A DNA stretch of 64,000 nucleotides from Berkiella sp963829835 (lineage in GTDB: Bacteria > Pseudomonadota > Gammaproteobacteria > Berkiellales > Berkiellaceae). Shown in pieces: positions 26,609 to 34,862 of the stretch. Position 1 is the first letter of the stretch. Each line of letters opens with the position of its first letter. The translations under genes were made by a program, and so were the position numbers. Location: positions 1,798,001 through 1,862,000 of the forward strand of contig CAWHKC010000004.1 in the NCBI GenBank assembly GCA_963829835.1, written 5' to 3'. Below the pieces are notes generated by a model. The model searched no databases and was not told where the DNA came from. It saw only the letters and a list, made by a program, of their open reading frames with translations.

Positions 26609-28555
26609 TTGAATGACATGGTAAAAAATCTCGTATTATGGCTCATCATAGCTGTCATATTGATGTCAGTATTCAGTAACTTTGGGCCAAGACATGCCCA
26701 AGTGAATAAAGTCCCTTATTCTCAATTCCTCGATAGTGTCAAAAAAGGGGACGTGAAATCCGTCACCATTGATAACCGACAAATTAGAGGCGAAGCACGC
26801 TCTGGTGATAATTTTGTTACCTACATGCCTGTTCCAGATGAATATTTGTTAGCTGAATTATTAAATAACAAAGTAATGGTTATAGGTAAAGCACCTGAAC
26901 AACAAAGCTTGCTCATGAATATATTCATTAGCTGGTTCCCCATTATTCTTTTTATTGGCGTATGGATGTACTTTATGCGTCAGATGCAAGGCGGCGGCGG
27001 TCGTGGAGCCATGACTTTTGGAAAAAGCCGAGCCAGGTTATTGGGAGAAGATCAGGTAAAAGTGACTTTTGCAGATGTTGCAGGGGTTGATGAAGCAAAA
27101 GAAGAAGTAAAAGAGCTGGTCGACTTTTTGAAAGATCCTGAAAAGTTTCAACGCTTAGGTGGACGCATTCCAAGAGGTGTCTTACTTGTTGGTCAACCTG
27201 GTACAGGTAAAACCTTATTAGCCAAAGCGATTGCCGGTGAAGCAAAAGCACCTTTCTTTACTATCTCTGGTTCAGATTTTGTGGAAATGTTTGTTGGTGT
27301 CGGTGCGTCACGTGTTCGTGACATGTTTGATCAAGCGAAAAAACATGCACCATGCATCATATTCATCGATGAAATAGATGCCGTCGGTCGTCACCGTGGT
27401 GCCGGTCTTGGTGGTGGACATGATGAGCGTGAGCAAACACTAAACCAATTATTAGTCGAAATGGATGGCTTTGAAGGCAATGAAGGCGTGATTGTCATAG
27501 CGGCAACTAACCGCCCTGACGTCCTTGATAAAGCCTTATTACGTCCAGGTCGCTTTGATAGACAAGTGGTTGTTGGCCTGCCTGATGTCAGAGGCCGTGA
27601 ACAAATCCTCAAGGTCCACTTGCGTAAAATCCCGATCACAGATGATGTTGATCCCAGAACAATTGCCAGAGGTACGCCAGGATTCTCCGGTGCAGACTTA
27701 GCTAATCTTGTGAATGAAGCAGCTCTCTTGGCAGCCAGACACAATAAACGCTTAGTCGATATGGATGAAATGGAACACGCTAAAGATAAAATCATCATGG
27801 GTGTTGAACGTCATAGTATGGTGATGAGTGAACAAGAGCGTCAATTAACCGCTTATCATGAAGCAGGTCATGCTATCGTTGGTCTCACCGTTGAAGATCA
27901 CGATCCCGTTTATAAAGTAAGTATTATCCCTCGCGCGCAAGCGTTAGGTGTGACTATGTTTCTGCCTGAGCAAGATAGATATAGTTATTCTAAAAAGCGT
28001 CTTGAAAGCTCAATTACCAGTTTATTTGGTGGCCGTCTGGCTGAAGAGCTTATATTTGGAGCAGAATCTGTTACAACGGGTGCTTCCAATGATATTAAAC
28101 GCGCGACTGAAATCGCACGTAATATGGTAACCAAGTGGGGATTATCAGAAAAATTAGGGCCTTTAACCTATAGCGAAGATGAAGGCGAAATCTTTTTAGG
28201 TCATAGCGTGAGTCAACGTAAAGAAGTTGCCAGTACTACAGCCAGTGTGATTGATGAAGAAATACGAAAAATCATTGATCGTAACTATGAACGTGCTAAG
28301 AAAATTTTGGTTGAAAAAGAACCCATTCTTCATAAGATGGCTGAAGCATTACTGAAATTTGAAACCATTGATGCTAAACAATTAGATGATTTGATGGCAG
28401 GAAGAACACCACGTGAACCGGAAGGTTGGTCTACAGGAGATACTTCTCCTAATGAGCCACCACCTGCTCCAAGTGGTTCACAAGACACAAAAACACCGCC
28501 AAGTAATGTTGAAAAACGTAGTGTTGATGATAGTGATACTGCCAAATCTCACTGA
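26609..28555 (+). CDS. ftsH: ATP-dependent zinc metalloprotease FtsH
   Basis: FtsH is a membrane-anchored AAA+ protease that degrades unstable and misassembled proteins. The 648 residues comprise a first membrane segment (about 7-22), a short periplasmic domain, a second segment (about 105-123), the AAA domain with Walker A GQPGTGKT (195-202; Gln in place of the usual Pro) and Walker B IIFIDEIDAVG, the SRH with RPGRFDRQV, and the zinc motif HEAGH (417-421). The TTG at 26609 has aaggggt about 8 bases upstream; the ATG at 26618 (MVKNLVLWL) is the alternative and fits E. coli alignment better, so the start is uncertain by three codons. The tail is Pro/Ser-rich. folP does not follow. Confidence 0.97.
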   Translation: MNDMVKNLVLWLIIAVILMSVFSNFGPRHAQVNKVPYSQFLDSVKKGDVKSVTIDNRQIRGEARSGDNFVTYMPVPDEYLLAELLNNKVMVIGKAPEQQSLLMNIFISWFPIILFIGVWMYFMRQMQGGGGRGAMTFGKSRARLLGEDQVKVTFADVAGVDEAKEEVKELVDFLKDPEKFQRLGGRIPRGVLLVGQPGTGKTLLAKAIAGEAKAPFFTISGSDFVEMFVGVGASRVRDMFDQAKKHAPCIIFIDEIDAVGRHRGAGLGGGHDEREQTLNQLLVEMDGFEGNEGVIVIAATNRPDVLDKALLRPGRFDRQVVVGLPDVRGREQILKVHLRKIPITDDVDPRTIARGTPGFSGADLANLVNEAALLAARHNKRLVDMDEMEHAKDKIIMGVERHSMVMSEQERQLTAYHEAGHAIVGLTVEDHDPVYKVSIIPRAQALGVTMFLPEQDRYSYSKKRLESSITSLFGGRLAEELIFGAESVTTGASNDIKRATEIARNMVTKWGLSEKLGPLTYSEDEGEIFLGHSVSQRKEVASTTASVIDEEIRKIIDRNYERAKKILVEKEPILHKMAEALLKFETIDAKQLDDLMAGRTPREPEGWSTGDTSPNEPPPAPSGSQDTKTPPSNVEKRSVDDSDTAKSH

Positions 28556-28605
28556 TTTTTATTTGAGGTTGAAGTTGTTTATGTCAGTGAGGAGAAGAAT
28601 GACCA

Positions 28606-29955
28606 ATGTCTGTACAGCGTAAATATTTTGGTACGGATGGGATCCGGGGTCGTACAGGTGTGCCACCCATCACAGCTGAATTTGCATTAAAGCTAGGTTG
28701 GGCTGTTGGACAAATTTTAGCGCAAGATGGTCATGGTACTGTTGTTATCGGCAAAGATACGCGGATCTCAGGTTATATGTTATCTGCTGCGCTTGAAGCA
28801 GGATTTATTGCTTCAGGATTAGATGTTTATTTGTTAGGACCGATGCCAACGCCTGCTGTATCTTATTTAACCCGTTCAGTAGGTGCACAGGTTGGTGTTG
28901 TCGTCAGTGCTTCTCATAACCCATATTATGATAATGGGATCAAATTTTTTAGTGCAGAAGGTAAAAAATTACCTGATGCTATCGAAAGCAAAATCGAAAA
29001 TCTCCTGACTTCTCCGATGACAACAGTTGAATCACATCATATTGGTCGTGCAAAATTCATGGACGATGCCGCAGGCAGATATATTGAATTTTGTAAAAGC
29101 ACTTTTTTAAAACCTTATGATCTTAAAGGCATTAAAATTGTTATCGATTGTGCCAACGGAGCAACTTATCATATTGCACCCCATGTTTTTACGGAATTGG
29201 GGGCGGATGTTATTGTTATTCATCATCAACCCGATGGTTTTAATATTAATGAAAATTGTGGTTCAACCCATCCAGCATCACTTCAAAAAGAAGTCTTAGC
29301 GCATCAAGCAGAAATTGGCATTGCTTTTGATGGTGATGGCGATAGAGTCATTTTGGTTGATCATAAAGGTGAAGTAGTCGATGGCGATGAGATCTTGTTT
29401 GTTATAGCCCGTTCTTATCATGAGCGTGGCATATTAAATGGGGGCGTTGTTGGCACCCAAATGAGTAACCTTGGTTTAGAAAAAGTTTTTAAAGATTTAC
29501 ATATTCCTTTCATACGTACGCATGTCGGCGATCGTTATGTGATGGATGCTTTAGTACAAACAGGATGGCAACTTGGGGGCGAGGGCTCTGGACACATTAT
29601 ATGTTTAGATAAAGCGACAACAGGTGATGGTATCGTTTGTGCCTTACAAGTTTTATCAGCCATCTGTCAGTCCGGGAAAACATTGCACGATCTGAAAAAA
29701 GGCATGACAAAATGTGCCCAAGTTTTAGTCAATGTTCCCGTCAAAAATGGCGCCCAAGTTGTGAAAGATGCACGTGTCCTGACAAAGGTAGAAGAGCTTG
29801 AAAAAAGCTTACAAGACAAGGTTCGCATCCTTTTAAGATCCTCTGGCACAGAACCTGTCGTGCGAGTCATGGTCGAAGGTGAAGACAAAGAGTTGGTTGA
29901 TGAAACCGCTCAGAAAATTGCCCAAGAAGTAGCGAACGCTGCCAAAGTGACTTAA
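28606..29955 (+). CDS. glmM: Phosphoglucosamine mutase
   Basis: GlmM interconverts glucosamine-6-phosphate and glucosamine-1-phosphate, feeding UDP-GlcNAc for peptidoglycan and LPS. The 449-residue protein has the N-terminal FGTDGIRG, the phosphoserine loop VVSASHNPYYDNGIKFF, the metal-binding loop AFDGDGDRVILVD, the sugar-binding GEGSGHII and the phosphate-binding RSSGTEPVVRVMVEG. It starts at ATG 28606 and lies 50 bases after ftsH. In many gammaproteobacteria folP sits between them, but here it is missing. A cluster of palindromic repeats follows it. Confidence 0.98.
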   Translation: MSVQRKYFGTDGIRGRTGVPPITAEFALKLGWAVGQILAQDGHGTVVIGKDTRISGYMLSAALEAGFIASGLDVYLLGPMPTPAVSYLTRSVGAQVGVVVSASHNPYYDNGIKFFSAEGKKLPDAIESKIENLLTSPMTTVESHHIGRAKFMDDAAGRYIEFCKSTFLKPYDLKGIKIVIDCANGATYHIAPHVFTELGADVIVIHHQPDGFNINENCGSTHPASLQKEVLAHQAEIGIAFDGDGDRVILVDHKGEVVDGDEILFVIARSYHERGILNGGVVGTQMSNLGLEKVFKDLHIPFIRTHVGDRYVMDALVQTGWQLGGEGSGHIICLDKATTGDGIVCALQVLSAICQSGKTLHDLKKGMTKCAQVLVNVPVKNGAQVVKDARVLTKVEELEKSLQDKVRILLRSSGTEPVVRVMVEGEDKELVDETAQKIAQEVANAAKVT

Positions 29956-29961
29956 CTCTTG

Positions 29962-30070
29962 ATCTCCCCTTGTAAAGGGGAGATGCCGCTCCTGCGGCAG
30001 AGGGATTTTCTCTTGAATCTTGATAAAATCTTTCTCTGCGCTTCGCGCCTCTCTCCTTTACAAGGAGAGA
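29962..30070. repeat. Composite palindromic repeat before tpiA
   Basis: The element contains a perfect hairpin with arms atctcccctt/aaggggagat (29962-29984), a second hairpin gccgc-tcct-gcggc (29985-29998), an AT-rich middle and a terminal hairpin tctcctt/aaggaga (about 30052-30069). The ends resemble each other in inverted orientation, so the whole is an imperfect long palindrome. It fills most of the glmM-tpiA gap. Confidence 0.8.
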
Positions 30071-30190
30071 TAATTTGTCGCTATGCGACGCAAGGCCACC
30101 AAATTGCTCCCTGTATACTTGCCATCTCCTAAGCAACTCAGTTAATATTCTCCGGCTTTAATAAAAACAACCTAGGCGCGTATAAAAAGC

Positions 30191-30952
30191 ATGGCAAGCA
30201 TCACTATCGTTGGTAATTGGAAAATGCATGGCTCAAAAGCCCATGTAAAAGAATTTTTTACGACGCTTGCCTCAAAAGCTGATTTTTTGTCAGCAAACTC
30301 TCACTTAAATACAGTAGTTTGTCCACCATTCCCTTATATAGAACAAGCAGCCAGCTTATTAGCGCAAGTTCCAACATTTAAGATTGGTGCGCAAGATGTC
30401 AGTGCTCATCAGCCAGGAGCATTTACTGGCCAAGTGGCAGCTAGTATGTTAGTTGAACAAGGTTGTAAATATGTGATTGTTGGCCATTCTGAAAGACGCC
30501 AATTTTGTAATGAATCGGATGAAGAGATAGCAAAAAAATTTCTAACTGCTAAAAAAGAAGGGTTGATTCCCATATTGTGTCTTGGCGAGACCAAAGAGCA
30601 AAGATTGGCTGATTTAACTAACACTGTGGTGGTAGGACAACTTAAAGCACTTTTAGCGCACGGAATCAGTGTTTTTGAGAACGCGATGATAGCTTATGAG
30701 CCAATTTGGGCAATCGGCACCGGATTAACAGCCACGCCAGAACAAGCTCAACAGGTTCATGGCTTGCTCAGACAGACCTTGGCCGAGTATGATGCCACGT
30801 TGGCAAAGGCCATCTCCATCTTATATGGTGGTAGCGTAAAGGGTAGTAATGCTAAATCCTTATTCGCTATGCCAGATATTAATGGAGCATTAGTGGGGGG
30901 CGCGTCCCTCAATGCGCAAGATTTCTTATCGATATGTGAAGCCGTGTCTTAA
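30191..30952 (+). CDS. tpiA: Triosephosphate isomerase
   Basis: TpiA interconverts dihydroxyacetone phosphate and glyceraldehyde-3-phosphate. The 253 residues include the substrate Lys in VGNWKMHGS, the electrophilic His in VIVGHSERRQF, the catalytic Glu in AYEPIWAIGTG and the phosphate-binding YGGSVKGSNA and GALVGGASL loops. It starts at ATG 30191. It precedes secG by 10 bases, a linkage conserved in this part of the gammaproteobacteria. Together with the PPi-type phosphofructokinase at the right end of the window it supports a working glycolytic/gluconeogenic route. Confidence 0.98.
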   Translation: MASITIVGNWKMHGSKAHVKEFFTTLASKADFLSANSHLNTVVCPPFPYIEQAASLLAQVPTFKIGAQDVSAHQPGAFTGQVAASMLVEQGCKYVIVGHSERRQFCNESDEEIAKKFLTAKKEGLIPILCLGETKEQRLADLTNTVVVGQLKALLAHGISVFENAMIAYEPIWAIGTGLTATPEQAQQVHGLLRQTLAEYDATLAKAISILYGGSVKGSNAKSLFAMPDINGALVGGASLNAQDFLSICEAVS

Positions 30953-30962
30953 GGTTTAGAGA

Positions 30963-31343
30963 ATGTATTTAATTTTATTAATAGTCCACGTAACCATTTC
31001 CGTCATGTTGATTGGGTTGATTCTGATTCAGCATGGTAAAGGTGCTCAAACGGGCGCTGCATTTGGAAGCGGGGCATCGCAAACTGTTTTTGGTAGCCAA
31101 GGTTCTGGCGGCTTTTTAAGTCGTTCAACAGCTATTCTTGCTGCCATATTCTTCTTATTAAATCTATTTTTAGTGTATTACCTAAATAAAGATAATCACC
31201 CTAGCTTGCAGCATGATGTGCCAGCAACGGTGAAAGAAGGCGTTGAAGGCAAATCGCCTGCAGCTTCACATGATAATAAAAAGGATTCATCTTCTGGCAG
31301 TGCACCGACACCTGCTGGAACAGATGTGCCAGAAGTGGAGTAA
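30963..31343 (+). CDS. secG: Preprotein translocase subunit SecG
   Basis: SecG is the small stimulatory subunit of the SecYEG channel in the inner membrane. It has two membrane segments (about residues 2-20 and 55-76) separated by the conserved GKGAQTGAAFGSGASQTVFG loop region, then a low-complexity hydrophilic tail (Ser, Asp, Pro, Thr) to residue 126. It starts at ATG 30963. It follows tpiA and is immediately followed by tRNA-Leu, the same order as secG-leuU in E. coli. Confidence 0.95.
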   Translation: MYLILLIVHVTISVMLIGLILIQHGKGAQTGAAFGSGASQTVFGSQGSGGFLSRSTAILAAIFFLLNLFLVYYLNKDNHPSLQHDVPATVKEGVEGKSPAASHDNKKDSSSGSAPTPAGTDVPEVE

Positions 31344-31347
31344 AGAA

Positions 31348-31432
31348 GCCCAAGTGGTGGAATTGGTAGACACGCTGTCTTGAGGGGGCAGTGGCGAAAG
31401 CTGTGCCGGTTCGAGTCCGGCCTTGGGCACCA
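31348..31432 (+). tRNA. leuU: tRNA-Leu (anticodon GAG)
   Basis: The acceptor arms gcccaag and cttgggc pair and are followed by an encoded ACCA. The D-arm region (ggtggaattggtagacac), anticodon stem ctgtc/ggcag with loop ttgaggg (anticodon GAG), a long variable arm typical of tRNA-Leu and the T-loop ttcgagt are all visible. It begins 5 bases after the secG stop. Confidence 0.96.
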
Positions 31433-31532
31433 CCTATCTATTCCAAGAGCTCTCGAGAATACATATTCTTGGGAGCGATAGATTCTCAAGGATTGATCAG
31501 AAGAAAGAACTTTTCATAAGTCGAACCGATCG

Positions 31533-31561
31533 TTAAGATGGGTGAGGCTATTAAGTATGAT
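31533..31561 (+). promoter_or_regulatory. Possible promoter of the nuo operon
   Basis: TTAAGA (31533-31538) and TATGAT (31556-31561) are separated by 17 bases, about 33 bases before the nuoA start. Each hexamer matches the consensus at only four or five positions. The rest of the 31433-31593 gap holds an imperfect ccaaga/tcttgg hairpin just after the tRNA. Confidence 0.35.
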
Positions 31562-31593
31562 AAATGTATTTTTATCGGTAAGGATTCTAAAAC

Positions 31594-31950
31594 GTGTTAG
31601 AGAATTACCTTCCAATTCTTATCTTTATGGGCTTAGCAGTGGGTATTGCTGTGCTTCTTATTGGCTTGGGTTCATTAATCTCACCTCATCACCCAGATGC
31701 AGAAAAATTATCTCAATATGAATGTGGGTTTGAGCCCTTTGAAAGCTCACGTATCAAATTCGATGTTCGATTTTATTTAATTGCTATCCTCTTTATTATT
31801 TTTGACCTTGAAGTTGCCTTTTTGTTTCCATGGGCCGTGGTACTTGGAAAAATGGCATGGCCTGGCGTCATCGCCATGGGAATATTTTTGGGGTTGCTAT
31901 TGATTGGTTTTCTCTATGAGTGGAAAAAAGGGGCGCTGGAATGGGAATAG
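31594..31950 (+). CDS. nuoA: NADH-quinone oxidoreductase subunit A
   Basis: NuoA is a membrane subunit of respiratory complex I. The 118-residue protein has three membrane segments and the conserved loop YECGFEPFESSRIKFDVRFYLIAILFIIFDLEVAFLFPW. That loop contains the Cys and acidic residues near the quinone entry. The GTG at 31594 is preceded by taagga about 10 bases upstream. It is the first gene of the operon; its end overlaps the nuoB start. Confidence 0.96.
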   Translation: MLENYLPILIFMGLAVGIAVLLIGLGSLISPHHPDAEKLSQYECGFEPFESSRIKFDVRFYLIAILFIIFDLEVAFLFPWAVVLGKMAWPGVIAMGIFLGLLLIGFLYEWKKGALEWE

Positions 31951-32426
31951 ATGGCGTACTCAAAAAGGGATTTGTAACAACTTCAGTTGATTCGCTTATT
32001 AATTGGGCTAGAACAGGCTCCATGTGGCCAATGACCTTTGGCCTAGCATGCTGTGCGGTTGAAATGATGCATGCTGGTGCTGCTCGTTATGATTTAGATA
32101 GGTTTGGCATTGTATTTCGTCCAAGTCCCCGCCAAAGCGATGTCATGATAGTCGCAGGGACCTTATGTAACAAAATGGCTCCCGCTCTTCGCAAAGTCTA
32201 TGACCAAATGGCAGAGCCACGCTGGGTGATATCAATGGGCTCATGTGCTAATGGGGGCGGTTATTACCATTATTCTTTTTCCGTAGTAAGAGGATGCGAT
32301 CGCATCGTACCGGTGGATGTTTATGTTCCAGGATGCCCACCGACGGCTGAAGCACTGCTTTATGGCATTTTGCAATTACAAAACAAAATCAGAAGAACGA
32401 ACACCATTGCAAGGAGCGAAGTATGA
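31941..32426 (+). CDS. nuoB: NADH-quinone oxidoreductase subunit B
   Basis: NuoB carries the terminal N2 [4Fe-4S] cluster next to the quinone site. The Cys ligands are visible in FGLACCAVEMM, in VISMGSCANGGG and in VYVPGCPPTAEAL. I choose ATG 31941 (MGIDGVLKKGFVTTSVDSL), which has aagggg about 8 bases upstream and fits the family; the GTG at 31920 would extend it by seven unsupported residues inside nuoA. At 161 residues it is the short form found outside the enterics. It overlaps nuoA by 10 bases and nuoC by ATGA. Confidence 0.96.
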   Translation: MGIDGVLKKGFVTTSVDSLINWARTGSMWPMTFGLACCAVEMMHAGAARYDLDRFGIVFRPSPRQSDVMIVAGTLCNKMAPALRKVYDQMAEPRWVISMGSCANGGGYYHYSFSVVRGCDRIVPVDVYVPGCPPTAEALLYGILQLQNKIRRTNTIARSEV

Positions 32427-33112
32427 AGCTCGAGGTGTTAGCGCAGCAATTGCAACAAGCTTTTGGCGATGATATTCAAGAGGTCAACCTCGCTTTTGGT
32501 GAACTGACAATAGAAGTAGCATCAAACGCTATCACTAAAGTCTGTCAACGTTTACGCGATGAAGAAGAGTTTCGTTTTGAAATGTTAATGGATCTTTGTG
32601 GCATTGACTATCTTCACTACGGTGTCAGTGAATGGGAAACCGATGCTGCAACGAGTCGTGGCTTTGAACGTGGCGTTCGTCCTATTTCTGAAGTGATGAC
32701 GAATAGTCAATGGAATAAACCTCGTTTAGCTGTTGTTTATCATCTACTCTCACTCACGCATAACCAACGATTACGCATACGCGCTTTTGTTTCAGATCAT
32801 GATCCGGTGATTGATTCCGTTGTTAACATCTATAACAGTGCAAATTGGTATGAGCGTGAAGCGTTTGATTTATACGGTATATTGTTTGCAGGTCATCCAG
32901 ACTTGCGTCGGATTTTGACGGATTATGGATTTATTGGTCATCCTTTTCGAAAAGACTTCCCTCTGGTTGGGAATGTTGAAGTTCGTTATGACGCCAAACA
33001 ACAAAGAGTCATTTACGATCCTGTTGATATTGTGCCTCGTACCTTAGTGCCAAAAGTGATCCGCAAATCAAAGCATCAAACAGAGCAAGAAGGGTCCCAT
33101 GGCGGAAATTAA
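32423..33112 (+). CDS. nuoC: NADH-quinone oxidoreductase subunit C
   Basis: NuoC (30-kDa subunit) is part of the connecting hydrophilic arm of complex I. The 229-residue protein contains the family signature ANWYEREAFDLYGILFAGHPDLRRILTDYGFIGHPFRKDFPL. It starts at ATG 32423, overlapping the nuoB stop by four bases. It is a separate gene from nuoD, unlike the fused nuoCD of E. coli. Its 3' end overlaps nuoD by 14 bases. Confidence 0.96.
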   Translation: MKLEVLAQQLQQAFGDDIQEVNLAFGELTIEVASNAITKVCQRLRDEEEFRFEMLMDLCGIDYLHYGVSEWETDAATSRGFERGVRPISEVMTNSQWNKPRLAVVYHLLSLTHNQRLRIRAFVSDHDPVIDSVVNIYNSANWYEREAFDLYGILFAGHPDLRRILTDYGFIGHPFRKDFPLVGNVEVRYDAKQQRVIYDPVDIVPRTLVPKVIRKSKHQTEQEGSHGGN

Positions 33113-34352
33113 AAATTACACCATGAATTTTGGTCCGCAGCATCCAGCGGCACACGGTGTGTTACGTTTGATATTAGAATTAGATGGTGAAGTGGTGCAA
33201 CACGCTGATCCGCACATCGGATTATTACATCGCGCCACTGAAAAGCTAGCAGAAAGCAAACCCTATAATCAAAGCATTGGTTATATGGACCGATTAGATT
33301 ATGTCTCTATGATGTGCAATGAGCATGGTTATGTATTAGCCATTGAAAAGCTTCTTGGCATAACGCCGCCACTGCGCGCTCAATATATACGCGTTATGTT
33401 TGATGAGATAACACGCGTCTTAAATCATTTGATGTGGATTGGCGCCCATGCACTAGATATTGGTGCCATGACGGTCTTCTTATATGCCTTTCGTGAACGT
33501 GAAGATTTAATGGATTGCTATGAGGCTGTGAGCGGTGCTCGCCTCCACGCAACCTATTATCGACCAGGTGGCGTTTATCGCGATCTCCCTAATGCGATGC
33601 CCAAATATAAACCCTCCATTTGGCATAATGAAAAAGAAATCAAAAAACTGAATGAAGCCAGAAATGGCTCGTTGTTAGATTTTATTTGGGATTTCACAGA
33701 ACGCTTTCCAAAATGTGTTGATGATTATGAAACATTGCTTACCGATAATCGGATCTGGAAGCAACGAACAGTTGGCATAGGCGTGGTTTCCAAACAAAGA
33801 GCGCTGCAGTTGGGTTTTTCAGGCCCAATGCTTCGAGGCTCTGGTGTTGAATGGGATTTGCGAAAAAAACAACCCTATGCAGTTTATGATAGGCTTGAGT
33901 TTGATATTCCCGTGGGTAAAGAAGGCGATTGTTATGATCGCTATCTCGTTCGCGTTGAGGAAATGCGTCAAAGCAACCATCTTATTCGTCAATGTGTTAA
34001 ATGGTTGCGTGAAAATCCAGGACCTGTGGCGATTAATGATAATAAAATTATTCCCCCAAGTCGGGAAAAAATGAAAGATGATATGGAGTCATTGATTCAT
34101 CATTTTAAACTATTTACGGAAGGCTATTGTGTTCCGGAAGGCGAAAGTTATGCCGCGATAGAACATCCTAAAGGTGAATTTGGCGTATACCTTGTATCCG
34201 ATGGGGCAAATAAACCTTATCGAGTCAAAGTAAGAGCGGCAGGATTTCCTCATTTAGCCGCAATGAATGAAATGGTTAAAGGACACATGATTGCTGACGT
34301 TGTTGCAGTGATAGGATCGCAGGATATTGTGTTTGGGGAGATTGATAGGTGA
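33099..34352 (+). CDS. nuoD: NADH-quinone oxidoreductase subunit D
   Basis: NuoD (49-kDa subunit) forms the quinone-binding cavity with NuoB. The N-terminal FGPQHPAAHGVLRLILELDGE, with its quinone-site His, opens the 417-residue protein, and it ends in MIADVVAVIGSQDIVFGEIDR, both diagnostic. It starts at ATG 33099, overlapping nuoC by 14 bases, and its stop overlaps the nuoE GTG by four bases. No anomalies. Confidence 0.97.
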   Translation: MAEIKNYTMNFGPQHPAAHGVLRLILELDGEVVQHADPHIGLLHRATEKLAESKPYNQSIGYMDRLDYVSMMCNEHGYVLAIEKLLGITPPLRAQYIRVMFDEITRVLNHLMWIGAHALDIGAMTVFLYAFREREDLMDCYEAVSGARLHATYYRPGGVYRDLPNAMPKYKPSIWHNEKEIKKLNEARNGSLLDFIWDFTERFPKCVDDYETLLTDNRIWKQRTVGIGVVSKQRALQLGFSGPMLRGSGVEWDLRKKQPYAVYDRLEFDIPVGKEGDCYDRYLVRVEEMRQSNHLIRQCVKWLRENPGPVAINDNKIIPPSREKMKDDMESLIHHFKLFTEGYCVPEGESYAAIEHPKGEFGVYLVSDGANKPYRVKVRAAGFPHLAAMNEMVKGHMIADVVAVIGSQDIVFGEIDR

Positions 34353-34858
34353 GCGCGCCAATTAAAAAATTAATGTCACCTGATGTGTTATCGCAAAATG
34401 CCCGAAACCACATTGATCACTGGATCCAAAAATATCCCAAAGAGCAAAAACAATCTGCAGTGATAGCCGCATTAACTTTTGTTCAAGATGAAAATGGTGG
34501 TTGGTTAACCCAAGAACTGATGGATGGAGTAGCCTCTTATTTAGGAATGCCCAAAATTGCCGTTTTTGAAGTGGCTACTTTTTATAGCATGTTTGAAATA
34601 AAGCCTGTTGGTAAACATAAGATTTGTGTTTGTACAAATATTTCCTGCATGTTAAGAGGTTCTGAAGAAATCGTCGATTATCTAAAAAAGAAATTAGATG
34701 TTGGCTTGGGAGAAACCACAAAGGATGGGAAATTCACTTTAAAATCAGTCGAATGCTTGGCTGCTTGTTGTGGAGCTCCGGCTATGCAAATTGGTCATGA
34801 CTATTATGAAAATCTCGACTCGAAAAAAATCGACGAGATTTTGGCATCTAAGGAGTAG
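34349..34858 (+). CDS. nuoE: NADH-quinone oxidoreductase subunit E
   Basis: NuoE binds the N1a [2Fe-2S] cluster in the NADH-oxidising tip. The four Cys ligands are in CVCTNISCML (near residues 92-100) and SVECLAACCGAPAMQI. The length is 169 residues. The start is GTG 34349, overlapping the nuoD stop (GTGA). The thioredoxin-like fold is expected from the family. nuoF begins 5 bases after its stop. Confidence 0.96.
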   Translation: MSAPIKKLMSPDVLSQNARNHIDHWIQKYPKEQKQSAVIAALTFVQDENGGWLTQELMDGVASYLGMPKIAVFEVATFYSMFEIKPVGKHKICVCTNISCMLRGSEEIVDYLKKKLDVGLGETTKDGKFTLKSVECLAACCGAPAMQIGHDYYENLDSKKIDEILASKE

Positions 34859-34862
34859 CCCA

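Noticed and set aside
27391..27798. 135-codon minus-strand frame opposite ftsH
   Set aside because: Antisense shadow of the conserved AAA domain; no ribosome site or family match.
31196..31489. 97-codon minus-strand frame over secG end and tRNA-Leu
   Set aside because: It contains the familiar CPRPDSNRH-type sequence produced by reading the antisense strand of a tRNA-Leu; it is a known kind of false gene.
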